Assembly (NCBI GenBank): GCA_003151415.1
Contig: PLXK01000251.1
Location: 1 to 41,008 of the forward strand
Reading direction: 5' to 3'
Source of the DNA: Bacteroidota bacterium
GTDB taxonomy: Bacteria > Bacteroidota > Bacteroidia > Palsa-965
Length of the DNA: 41,008 nucleotides
Numbering within the stretch: the first letter of the stretch is position 1; each line of letters starts with the position of its first letter. Under the pieces are notes generated by a model, which was not told where the DNA came from, did no database searches, and was given only the letters and a program-made list of their open reading frames with translations. Position numbers and translations under genes: made by a program. Positions 15,730 to 23,775 of this stretch are shown piece after piece.

Positions 15730-15737
15730 TAGGTTTG
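15730..15737 (+). promoter_or_regulatory. Bacteroidota -7 element TAGGTTTG
   Basis: An exact TAnnTTTG match 36 nt before the ATG at 15774. It argues for that start of the OmpA-family gene rather than the ATG at 15684, which lies upstream of the element. Confidence 0.5.
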
Positions 15738-15773
15738 TTGTCAAATGAAATCAAACACCACAATCCCTGCCTT

Positions 15774-16562
15774 ATGAAATCCAGTTTATCTCTTGCGTTT
15801 ATCCTTGCCGGCCTTACTTTATCGGTTTCCTGTGTGACAAAAGGAAAATATCACAATGAACAAAAAAAGGTTGCCGGACTGAAGTCGGACAGCATCCGTT
15901 CGCATTCGATGCTGAATGACTGCAACACAAAAGTGACAGGCCTTGAACAGGAAAACAAATCCCTGCAACTCGACATGCAGAGCCTTTCGGCCAATTCGCA
16001 GACCACCATTGCCAATTCAAAAATGACAATTGCCGATCAGGCAAAACGGCTGAAAGATCTTCAGGCGCTCATTCAACTTCAAAAAGACGCAGTCAACAAG
16101 CTTAAAAAGACAGTGGCCGACGCCCTTGTTAATTTCAAGCCCGACGAATTGAGTGTATCGGTGAAAGACGGAAAACTCTATGTTTCTCTTCAGGAAAAAT
16201 TATTATTCAAATCGGGAAGCGCTGAAGTTGATCCCAAAGGCAAAGAGGCACTGAAATCACTTGCCGAAGTGCTCAGGCAAACACCCGATATCAATGTCAT
16301 GATCGAAGGCCATACCGACAATGTTCCCATTCACGGGAAATTTCAGGACAACTGGGCACTGAGTGTTGCCCGCTCTACCTCTATCGTGCGTCTTCTGACT
16401 CTCGACTACCAGGTTGATCCGCATACAATCATTGCTTCCGGAAGAGCCGAATTTTACCCTGTCGAAGACAATACCAGCAGCGAAGGCAAAGCCAGAAACA
16501 GGAGAACAGAAATTATCCTTTCTCCGAACTTAAATGAACTTTTTAAACTGATTAACCAATAG
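15774..16562 (+). CDS. OmpA-family lipoprotein
   Basis: A 262-residue envelope protein. The N terminus is a signal peptide ending in a probable lipobox (LSVSC, Cys20), so it is likely lipid-anchored in the outer membrane. Residues about 30-115 form a coiled coil (SDSIRSHSMLNDC..., AKRLKDLQALIQLQKDAVNKL). The C-terminal OmpA domain has the peptidoglycan-binding signatures FKSGSAEVDPKG, IEGHTDNVP, NWALSVARS and ASGRAEF plus NRRTEIIL. It would link the outer membrane to the cell wall, much like Pal-type proteins. The frame is open further upstream to 15684, but the signal peptide and the promoter element favour 15774. A strong terminator follows the stop. Confidence 0.92.
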   Translation: MKSSLSLAFILAGLTLSVSCVTKGKYHNEQKKVAGLKSDSIRSHSMLNDCNTKVTGLEQENKSLQLDMQSLSANSQTTIANSKMTIADQAKRLKDLQALIQLQKDAVNKLKKTVADALVNFKPDELSVSVKDGKLYVSLQEKLLFKSGSAEVDPKGKEALKSLAEVLRQTPDINVMIEGHTDNVPIHGKFQDNWALSVARSTSIVRLLTLDYQVDPHTIIASGRAEFYPVEDNTSSEGKARNRRTEIILSPNLNELFKLINQ

Positions 16563-16600
16563 GATTCCCACCATAAATCATTCGTAGATTTCTATCCTTC

Positions 16601-16637
16601 CATCATCAGCCTGTTAAAGGGCTGATGATGTTTTTTT
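16601..16637 (+). terminator. Strong intrinsic terminator after the OmpA-family gene
   Basis: CATCATCAGCC (16601-16611) and GGCTGATGATG (16620-16630) form a perfect 11-bp stem with an 8-nt loop, followed directly by seven T. It ends the transcript 39 nt after the OmpA stop. Confidence 0.9.
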
Positions 16638-16803
16638 AATCAGAATCCGTCAAATCCTCTTTTCATTTGATGCCCACCCTTCACATTCATATTGCATTGC
16701 AATATAGATTCCAATTAAATCCTTGTATTTATCGATAAAAATGCCACATTATAGAGATATAAACACCATCTTTACCACTCACTTTCTAACCCACACACAA
16801 CAG

Positions 16804-17502
16804 ATGAACTGTATCCTGGTAGACGACAATAAACTTGCCCGTACAGCCTTGAGGCAGCTGATTACTCAGGTTGATTTTTTAACACTCAAGGAAGAGTGTT
16901 CCAATCCCATTGACGCTTTCAATTACATCAAAAAAGAACCGATTGATCTTGTGTTTCTCGATATCGAAATGCCGGGCATGAGCGGATTGGAACTGATCAA
17001 GAATCTGGACAAAAGGCCGATCATTATTTTCATTACCGCCAAAAAGGAATATGCCATAGAGGCTTTTGAACTCAATGTCGCCGATTATATTGTCAAGCCC
17101 ATTGACCTGCCCCGATTTATGATTGCCGTTTCCAGAGCCAAGGAACTCTTTGATTCAAAAGATCAGAAAGTGGAACTCAATGAAAAAGACAAGGACTATA
17201 TTTTTGTCAGACACAATTCATTGCTGACAAAGATCAAAATTGCCGAAATCATGTATATCCAGGCACTTGGGGATTATGTCAACATCTTTACTGCCGACAA
17301 ACGCTATACGGTTCACATCACGTTGAAAAGTATCGAGGAAAAACTCCCCTCCAGCTCGTTTTACCGTTTGCACAGATCCTATGTGGTGGGTCTCGATCAC
17401 ATCGACAATATTGAAGAAAACACCGCCTATATCGGAAAACACCCGATTCCCATTGGCGAGCAATTTAAAAAGCAATTGATCGTAAAACTGAATCTCATTT
17501 AG
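16804..17502 (+). CDS. LytTR-family response regulator
   Basis: A 232-residue regulator. The receiver domain (1-120) has the acidic pair Asp7-Asp8, phosphoacceptor Asp53 (VFLDIEMPGMSG), Thr78 and Lys98 (DYIVKP). The C-terminal LytTR DNA-binding domain spans about 130-230 (DKDYIFVRHNSLLTKIKIAEI..., YIQALGDYVNI, FYRLHRSYVVGLDHID). It probably binds direct repeats in target promoters. The ATG at 16804 is chosen because the receiver begins there; the frame is open 27 codons further upstream without homology. A terminator separates it from the next three phosphorelay genes, but it is the only DNA-binding output in the cluster, so it may be their target. Confidence 0.93.
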   Translation: MNCILVDDNKLARTALRQLITQVDFLTLKEECSNPIDAFNYIKKEPIDLVFLDIEMPGMSGLELIKNLDKRPIIIFITAKKEYAIEAFELNVADYIVKPIDLPRFMIAVSRAKELFDSKDQKVELNEKDKDYIFVRHNSLLTKIKIAEIMYIQALGDYVNIFTADKRYTVHITLKSIEEKLPSSSFYRLHRSYVVGLDHIDNIEENTAYIGKHPIPIGEQFKKQLIVKLNLI

Positions 17503-17525
17503 TTCCGACCTTTTCAATGAATATC

Positions 17526-17556
17526 AAAATCCGGCCCCGTCATCAGGCCGGATTTT
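17526..17556 (+). terminator. Intrinsic terminator after the LytTR regulator
   Basis: AAAATCCGGCC (17526-17536) and GGCCGGATTTT (17546-17556) form a perfect 11-bp stem with a 9-nt loop; the right arm ends in four T followed by CTCC. Confidence 0.75.
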
Positions 17557-17661
17557 CTCCTTCTGAACGACCCATTCCCCTTTCTTAACGAATGCCGGCC
17601 TGCCCGGCCTGGTTTCTCCTATACTTTCACGGTATCACAAACGAAACCAATTGAACCCTAC

Positions 17662-18171
17662 ATGGAAAATCAAAAACTGAATGTCTATATCGTAGACGAT
17701 AACAAAATGATGGCTGGGTCGCTCCGTAAATACCTCAAAAACCGTTTCGGCGACAAAATAGATATCTCTCTTTATTTCAGCGGTGACAGCGCCATGCGAA
17801 TGATGCACGAACACATCCATCTCGTCATTCTTGACTACTACCTCAATGAAAAAGGGAAAGCCAGCAAAAACGGAGTAGAAGTGCTCAAAGGCATCAAAGA
17901 TCATTTCCCGCAAACCGAAGTCATCATGCATACCTCCAATGAAGATGTGGCCGTAGCCATCGAATCCATGCGTGTAGGTGCAAAGGATTATGTCATTAAA
18001 GGGGACAGATCCTGGAAAAGACTGCAGCAACTAATAGAACGCACCGTCACTCAACCCATCCGGACTCTGGTGGCTGAATTCGGGGTGACCAAATTCATGG
18101 GCATTTTCGTTCTGACCTTCTTTGTTATGGGAGCGGTGGTTGTCTGGGCACTCCGGCTGACGCATAACTAA
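17662..18171 (+). CDS. Receiver-domain protein with C-terminal membrane anchor
   Basis: A 169-residue protein. Residues 1-130 are a complete receiver domain: Asp12-Asp13 (VDDN), phosphoacceptor Asp58 (VILDYY), Thr91 (MHTSN) and Lys113 (VIKGD). Residues about 144-165 form one hydrophobic helix (FMGIFVLTFFVMGAVVVWAL) followed by a short basic end. So a phosphorylatable receiver is tethered to the inner membrane with no output domain, an unusual arrangement. The next gene, a hybrid histidine kinase, starts 72 nt downstream in the same direction. It could be a membrane-local phosphate sink or docking partner for that kinase. Confidence 0.85.
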   Translation: MENQKLNVYIVDDNKMMAGSLRKYLKNRFGDKIDISLYFSGDSAMRMMHEHIHLVILDYYLNEKGKASKNGVEVLKGIKDHFPQTEVIMHTSNEDVAVAIESMRVGAKDYVIKGDRSWKRLQQLIERTVTQPIRTLVAEFGVTKFMGIFVLTFFVMGAVVVWALRLTHN

Positions 18172-18175
18172 AAAC

Positions 18176-18216
18176 ATTCCGGCCCGGATCTTTATTAAAA
18201 AAGGCCGTGCCGGAAT
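18176..18216 (+). terminator. Weak hairpin between receiver and kinase genes
   Basis: ATTCCGGC (18176-18183) pairs with GCCGGAAT (18209-18216) over a 25-nt loop. There is no T-run after it, so it may only attenuate transcription into the kinase gene. Confidence 0.3.
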
Positions 18217-18243
18217 TCCAATTGATCTAAACCGCGGGAAGGG

Positions 18244-20070
18244 ATGTCAAACTTCATGTTTTCGTATATAAAACTGAAAATCGGAATTGGGTTTGGATTG
18301 GGCTTGTTTATCCTGATCGGCGTGCAATATGTTTCCAACAACAGCATCAATAAAGTGCTGGTTTCACAAAACGAATTGCGCCGAAGCAGCGAACTTTCCT
18401 CCCGGATTGAATCCATCAAGTCTTCATTGATTTATTTCGAAAGTAAAATCAAGAGCTATTCGCTGACCGGCGAAAGCGGTTTTATGGACAAAAACTCGGC
18501 TAACCTGAGCAGGATTTTCGCCCAATACACAGAACTCCAAAAACTCAATCCCAATACAGAGCAACTGGCTTTGCTTACCAAATCAAAACAACTGCTATAC
18601 CAGGAGGTTGATTTTGCACAGCAGATCCTCATTGAATATGATAAAAATCCGGAAGAAGCCATTGCATTCATCAAAACCGGGAAAGGACTTAAACTCATTG
18701 CAGAGATAACCGAAGTGCTTGACCATATCTGCAACATTGAGACGGCTAAATTCCATTCCATTATAGCCCGCAACAGTCAGCACACCAGTCAGGTTGTCCA
18801 AATGGATGTTATTGCTTACCTCTTCGCTTTTTTCCTCATCGGGATTTCTATCCTGATTCTGTTCAGAGACATTACCATGCGCGAAAACCTTGAAAAAGAA
18901 CTCCACATCATCCAGAGAAAAGCCGAACAGGCCTCGGCCATTAAAGAACAATTCATGGCCAACATGAGTCATGAAATACGCACCCCTATGAACGCCATCA
19001 TCGGTTTTACCAACCGGCTGAACAAAACCAATCTAAGTGAAGAACAGACTGAATATGTGGGTGCCGTCAAAAGTTCGGGAGACAATTTGCTGACCATCAT
19101 CAATGACATTCTGGATTTTTCAAAAATCGAAGCCGGAATGGTCCGCCTGGAAGCCATCGAATTCAATCTTCACGCACTTCTGGATTCCGTCTGCACCATG
19201 TTTCATGCCCAGGCCAAAGAAAACGGAATCAAGCTGGGAAGTCACCTGGATCATAAGGTGCCCCAATTGGTCCTCGGCGATCCTACCCGACTTACACAGA
19301 TTTTAATCAATCTCATTGGCAATGCATTGAAATTTACCAAAGAAGGATCCATCGACATTCACGTGAGCGCCTTGAAGGAAGAGAGCAACAAGGTCTTTAT
19401 TCAGTTCCGTATCAGGGATTCCGGCATCGGTATTCCTGAAGACCAGATTTCGGAAATATTTGAACGTTTTACACAGGCAAAATCAGAAACCAACCGCATA
19501 TTTGGAGGCACCGGGCTTGGCCTGTCCATCGTCAAAAAACTGGTTGAATTGCAAAAAGGCACCGTAACGGTGGAAAGTGTTAAAGGCCAGGGATCCACAT
19601 TTACAGTAACCATTCCATATATACCGGCCCCGGCCAAAGCAGCAGAAACCGTTATTCATCCACCCGCTATGGTTTCTCCAGAAAAAATGAGCAAAATGCG
19701 TATTCTGGTGGTTGAGGACAATCTGCTCAATCAGAAATTAGCCGGCTATATGCTCAAAGAATGGGGTTTTCAGTTCGATCTGGCCACCAACGGAAAACTT
19801 GCCCTCGAAAAATTAAAAACCAACACCTACAATCTGATTCTGATGGACATGCAAATGCCCGAACTGAACGGATACCAAACAACCCAATATCTTCGAAAGG
19901 AACTTGGCTTAACATTGCCTGTCATTGCCATGACCGCGCATGCACTTCCGGGAGAAAAAGAAAAATGCCTCAGCTTCGGCATGTCCGACTATCTTTCAAA
20001 ACCCATTAACGAAACCGATTTACACACGATGCTCAACAGGCATCTTTTCAAACAAACAATTGAATCTTAA
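18244..20070 (+). CDS. Hybrid histidine kinase with CHASE3-like sensor
   Basis: A 608-residue membrane kinase. Two membrane helices (about 13-30 and 189-207) bracket a periplasmic helical sensor of CHASE3 type (RRSSELSSRIESIKSSLIYF..., YSLTGESGF). A HisKA domain follows with phosphoacceptor His243 (MSHEIRTPMNAIIGF), then the ATPase domain with N-box Asn360 (NLIGNALKF), G1 DSGIGIP (392-398) and G2 GGTGLGLSIVKKL (421-433). The C-terminal receiver has Glu491-Asp492, Asp535 (LILMDMQMPELNGY), Thr564 and Lys587 (YLSKPI). Every residue for autophosphorylation and internal transfer is present. An Hpt gene starts 4 nt after the stop, so the relay continues in trans from Asp535 to that protein. Confidence 0.96.
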   Translation: MSNFMFSYIKLKIGIGFGLGLFILIGVQYVSNNSINKVLVSQNELRRSSELSSRIESIKSSLIYFESKIKSYSLTGESGFMDKNSANLSRIFAQYTELQKLNPNTEQLALLTKSKQLLYQEVDFAQQILIEYDKNPEEAIAFIKTGKGLKLIAEITEVLDHICNIETAKFHSIIARNSQHTSQVVQMDVIAYLFAFFLIGISILILFRDITMRENLEKELHIIQRKAEQASAIKEQFMANMSHEIRTPMNAIIGFTNRLNKTNLSEEQTEYVGAVKSSGDNLLTIINDILDFSKIEAGMVRLEAIEFNLHALLDSVCTMFHAQAKENGIKLGSHLDHKVPQLVLGDPTRLTQILINLIGNALKFTKEGSIDIHVSALKEESNKVFIQFRIRDSGIGIPEDQISEIFERFTQAKSETNRIFGGTGLGLSIVKKLVELQKGTVTVESVKGQGSTFTVTIPYIPAPAKAAETVIHPPAMVSPEKMSKMRILVVEDNLLNQKLAGYMLKEWGFQFDLATNGKLALEKLKTNTYNLILMDMQMPELNGYQTTQYLRKELGLTLPVIAMTAHALPGEKEKCLSFGMSDYLSKPINETDLHTMLNRHLFKQTIES

Positions 20071-20074
20071 ACTC

Positions 20075-20431
20075 ATGTCACACACAACTGTCACAACTGC
20101 CAAAGTCAGTAACCTGGATTACCTCACGGTCTTGTCCAAAGGCAATCCTGAATTTGTAACCGAAATGATCGATATTTTTCTCACCGAAACCCCGGCGGAA
20201 ATTGAAACACTCGAAATTTCGATTGAGGAAAACGATTTCGAACAAATTCAATCCATCGCTCACCACATGCGCTCCACCATGCCTTTTGTAGGACTTGACA
20301 AGCACATTGGAACGGAGCTCACTCAAACCGAGCAACTCGCAAAAGCAAGATCCGGCATCCAGACCATCAAAATCAATTTTGCGAAAATCAAAGCCATCTG
20401 CAACAAGGCCGTAGAGGAATTGAGCGCATAA
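20075..20431 (+). CDS. Stand-alone Hpt phosphotransfer protein
   Basis: A 118-residue helical protein with the Hpt signature IAHHMRSTMPFVGL, where His63 is the likely phosphoacceptor (pattern AHx(L/M)(K/R)S). The conserved helix PEFVTEMIDIFLTETPAEIE lies before it. It starts 4 nt after the hybrid kinase stop and is surely cotranscribed. It should accept phosphate from the kinase's C-terminal receiver and pass it to another receiver, such as the LytTR regulator or the membrane-anchored receiver of this cluster. The start is fixed by position and homology; the frame is open upstream inside the kinase gene. Confidence 0.9.
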   Translation: MSHTTVTTAKVSNLDYLTVLSKGNPEFVTEMIDIFLTETPAEIETLEISIEENDFEQIQSIAHHMRSTMPFVGLDKHIGTELTQTEQLAKARSGIQTIKINFAKIKAICNKAVEELSA

Positions 20432-20697
20432 GATTTTGGAGTGGCCGGAACCGGCATCAAACAATTTCCATGCAAGTGATTTCTTTTACACGCATCCGAA
20501 AACCGGATTCAACCGACTGCGCCGGGATAATTCCTGTTTCGCGGGAATTCGCTAATTTTACCAAGTCAAACCGGATCATACCCAGGGGTCTCGGCATGGG
20601 CAGGTAAAAAAGCACCTGTTAATGGCGCAAATTCCGAAGCGCTGCGCTTTTTGGGAGATTAAACCCCGATAGAAAAACATCTTATCTGATCGAATTC

Positions 20698-22938
20698 GTG
20701 TCACCAAAACTCAAGAAAATTATCAAATGGACTCTGGCAGGATTGCTCTTGTTGTGTCTGATTCCCTTTACCTTTTTTCTTTTTGTTTATTTCGGCGCTT
20801 TCGGCAAAGTCTATTCGGGAGAAGAACTGAAGAACCTGCAAAACTATCTGGCCAGCGACGTGTATTCTTCTGACGGAAAATTGATCGGAAGCTATTACTG
20901 GGAAAACCGAAGCAACACCGACTACAAGCATATTCCAGGTTATTTGGTTTCTGCTCTGATTGCCACAGAAGATGCCCGTTTTTATGAACACAACGGCGTG
21001 GACACAAAAGGGTTACTCAGGGTGTTCTTCAAGACCCTGCTCATGCGCGAGAAAAATGCAGGAGGAGGAAGTACCATTGCCCAGCAATTGGCCAAGAATC
21101 TGCTGAAAAGACAGGACCATGGTTTTCTGACCATGCCGGTCAACAAAATCAAGGAAGCCATTCATGCAGTAAGGTTCAACAAGGTCTATTCTCAGGAAGA
21201 AATTCTTGCTTTGTACCTGAATACCGTTTCTGTAGGCGAAGACACCTACGGCATCAAAAATGCAGCCCTTCGTTTTTTCAACCGTCCGCCCGATTCATTG
21301 AAAATTGAAGAATGTGCTGTTCTGGTTGGTATGTTGAAATCTCCAACCCATTATAACCCGCGCACCCACCCCGAGAATGCGTTGGCCCGCCGCAACGTGG
21401 TGATCGACAACATGGCCCTGCACCACTACCTGCGCCAACCCGTTGCCGACTCGCTCAAGAAAACGCCCTTAAAGCTGGATTACAGACATTCGGGTGCAGG
21501 AGAAGGACCGGCTCCTTTTTTCATCGGCCATTTGGAGCAATTGCTGAGCCCGCTGCTGGACTCCATAAAAAACCCGGAAGGAAAAAAATACAGCCTCTAT
21601 ACCGACGGATTGAAAGTGTACACCACTTTGAATTCGGTCATGCAATCCTATGCCACTACGTCCATAAAAAAACACATGCGCTTTCTTCAGACTCAATTTG
21701 ATGGCTATTGGAAGAAACAGGAGCCCTGGGGAAAGAATACGGCTTTGGTTACAACGGCCATGAAAAACACGAGCCGTTACAAAGCACTTAAAGAACAAGG
21801 CATGAACGAGCCTGCCATTGAAAAAATATTTCAAACCCCTGTCGGTATGGATCTCTTCGACTGGGACGGGGGACATACTTCCGTTTGTTCACCCATGGAT
21901 TCCATCAAGTACTGCGCTAAACTATTGCAAACCGGATTTCTGGCTCTCGATCCCGCCGACGGTGAAGTGAAAGTCTGGATTGGCGGTGATGATTTCGGTT
22001 ACTTTCAATACGACCACATCAAAGCCAAACGGCAGGTAGGCAGTACATTCAAGCCCATTGTTTACGCAACGGCACTGGAACAAGGGATGAGTCCCTGCGA
22101 TTACATTCACAACGAGAAAAGCATTTACGAAGAATATGCAGGCTGGTCGCCTGAAAATTCGGACGGAAAATACGGGGGAAAATACTCACTGACGGGCGCA
22201 CTGAGCAATTCTGTCAATGCGGTCTCTGTCGAGGTCCTTCTGAGGGCGGGTATTGCCCACACCATTCATACGGCCCACAGCATGGGAATCGAAAGCGAAA
22301 TTCTTCCGGTTCCTTCCATTGCCCTGGGTGTTGCCGATATCAGTCTTGAGGAAATGGTCAAAGCCTATTGCGTTTTTGCAAATGGGGGCAAAAAAATCGA
22401 ACCCTGGTGCATCGCCCGCATAGAAGACAGAAACGGGAAGGTGATTTACAGCGCCCATAAACCGGCAGCAGGAAAGCAGGTGATCAGCAAACAAACCGCA
22501 TTTTACCTGTGCGGCATGCTTAAAAGTGTGGTCAATGCAGGAACGGCCCATGACTTAAGGGGCAAATACGCCATCAAAGGAGAAATAGCCGGAAAAACCG
22601 GAACCACACAAAGCCAGGCCGACGGATGGTTCATCGGTTTCACGCCGGGTCTGGTAGCCGGAGTATGGGTGGGTGCCGAAAGCCCTTCGGTGCATTTCAA
22701 CAACCTGATGTACGGACAGGGCGCACATACAGCTTTGCCGATATGGGGCCTGTTCATGCAAAAATGCAAAACCGACAAACGCTGCAATGCCTATCTGAAC
22801 GGATCTTTCAGAAAAAGCCCGGGTCTGGAAGAATTGCCCCAATGCGAGCCTTATGTGAAGGACAATGTATTTGGGAAACTTCGGAGTTTTTTCAGAAATA
22901 AGAAAGTAAAGAAAATCGAAAAAAAGAAAATGAAATAA
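20698..22938 (+). CDS. Class A penicillin-binding protein (PBP1A-type)
   Basis: A 746-residue bifunctional cell wall synthase. A membrane helix (about 10-35) is followed by the GT51 glycosyltransferase domain with the catalytic Glu91 (ATEDARFYEHNG) and GGGSTIAQQLAKNLL (122-136). The transpeptidase domain carries the nucleophile Ser449 in STFK (449-452), SVN (505-507) and KTG (633-635). It polymerises lipid II and cross-links the strands. The start is GTG; no in-frame ATG precedes it. The C terminus is a short basic tail (RNKKVKKIEKKKMK). No operon partner is seen: the gene is convergent with the next. Confidence 0.96.
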   Translation: MSPKLKKIIKWTLAGLLLLCLIPFTFFLFVYFGAFGKVYSGEELKNLQNYLASDVYSSDGKLIGSYYWENRSNTDYKHIPGYLVSALIATEDARFYEHNGVDTKGLLRVFFKTLLMREKNAGGGSTIAQQLAKNLLKRQDHGFLTMPVNKIKEAIHAVRFNKVYSQEEILALYLNTVSVGEDTYGIKNAALRFFNRPPDSLKIEECAVLVGMLKSPTHYNPRTHPENALARRNVVIDNMALHHYLRQPVADSLKKTPLKLDYRHSGAGEGPAPFFIGHLEQLLSPLLDSIKNPEGKKYSLYTDGLKVYTTLNSVMQSYATTSIKKHMRFLQTQFDGYWKKQEPWGKNTALVTTAMKNTSRYKALKEQGMNEPAIEKIFQTPVGMDLFDWDGGHTSVCSPMDSIKYCAKLLQTGFLALDPADGEVKVWIGGDDFGYFQYDHIKAKRQVGSTFKPIVYATALEQGMSPCDYIHNEKSIYEEYAGWSPENSDGKYGGKYSLTGALSNSVNAVSVEVLLRAGIAHTIHTAHSMGIESEILPVPSIALGVADISLEEMVKAYCVFANGGKKIEPWCIARIEDRNGKVIYSAHKPAAGKQVISKQTAFYLCGMLKSVVNAGTAHDLRGKYAIKGEIAGKTGTTQSQADGWFIGFTPGLVAGVWVGAESPSVHFNNLMYGQGAHTALPIWGLFMQKCKTDKRCNAYLNGSFRKSPGLEELPQCEPYVKDNVFGKLRSFFRNKKVKKIEKKKMK

Positions 22939-22968
22939 CACGACTCCTTAATATCAGACTGCTGCCTG

Positions 22969-23478
22969 TTATTGAGGCTTCCTCTCCGTTTCTTCTTTAC
23001 TCTTTTTATCTGCCTGCTTTTGTTTTTCTTTTTCGTCTCTTAAATCTTCCTTTTCGACTTTTTCCTTTTTTCTATCTGCTTTTTTCTCAGCCCTTCTTTC
23101 CTCCTCTTTCTTCTTATCGGCTCTTCTTTGCGCTTTCTCCAGCTTTGCCGTTTTCTTATCTGTTTTGTATTGCGATTTCCTAAGCTCCTGCTCTTTTTTA
23201 TCCGTTTTGCCCTGCGCTTTATTGACAGCATCTTCTCTTTTGTCTACCTTATCTTCAGCTTTGTTCACTTCCTCTTTTTTCCGGTCAGCTTTCTTTTCCG
23301 CTTTTTGAATTTCCTTTGTTCTTTTATCATCTGTCTTTTTCTGTTTATCCGCCTTTTGCTTTTCTTCGGCCTTGATTTTAGTCGAATCCATTTTTTCCTG
23401 TGCGAAAAGAGTGCCCGCTGTTAACAACAGGCCAATAGCAAGCGATACCATAAATTTTACCGGGGTTCTCATAATCAT
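22969..23478 (-). CDS. Secreted Lys/Glu-rich coiled-coil protein
   Basis: A 169-residue protein with a signal peptide (FMVSLAIGLLLTAGTLFAQ), then an almost pure run of Lys, Glu, Asp, Arg and Ala in helical repeats such as KADKKTAKLEKAQ and RRADKKKEEERRAEKKADRK. It looks like a long single helix or coiled coil in the periplasm. Such proteins are common but uncharacterised in Bacteroidota. An ATG two codons later is an equally good start. It is convergent with the PBP gene, 30 nt between stops. Biased composition makes homology-based naming unreliable. Confidence 0.75.
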   Translation of the reverse strand: MIMRTPVKFMVSLAIGLLLTAGTLFAQEKMDSTKIKAEEKQKADKQKKTDDKRTKEIQKAEKKADRKKEEVNKAEDKVDKREDAVNKAQGKTDKKEQELRKSQYKTDKKTAKLEKAQRRADKKKEEERRAEKKADRKKEKVEKEDLRDEKEKQKQADKKSKEETERKPQ

Positions 23479-23775
23479 TTTTTAAGATTGTGTTTTATCA
23501 AACGAATTCCTTCTTCACTTTTAAAGATAGGCAGACAAAGCAACCGGCCTTTTCTATTTCGCTGAGAGCCTGTTTTTGATAGCTAACAAGGGGATTATAG
23601 AGATATTCAGAAAATGGTCACGACAAGCTGACCCCGACGATGCGGAGGACAAGGGAAAATCCCCTTTGCGTTCGATCGGGCTCCAGCTCTTCTGCGAAAA
23701 CCATATCTCCGTGGTCATTGTTGTTTTTTCCCCCGACAAAATAACCTACCTTGCTCTGACCTAACCCTCAGTGCC
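23479..23775. other. Divergent intergenic region
   Basis: About 300 bp between the coiled-coil gene (leftward) and the M28 peptidase (rightward). It should hold both promoters. Short frames on both strands look spurious. A TATCTTTA site (leftward, 23522-23529) is one mismatch from a -7 element for the coiled-coil gene. Confidence 0.4.
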
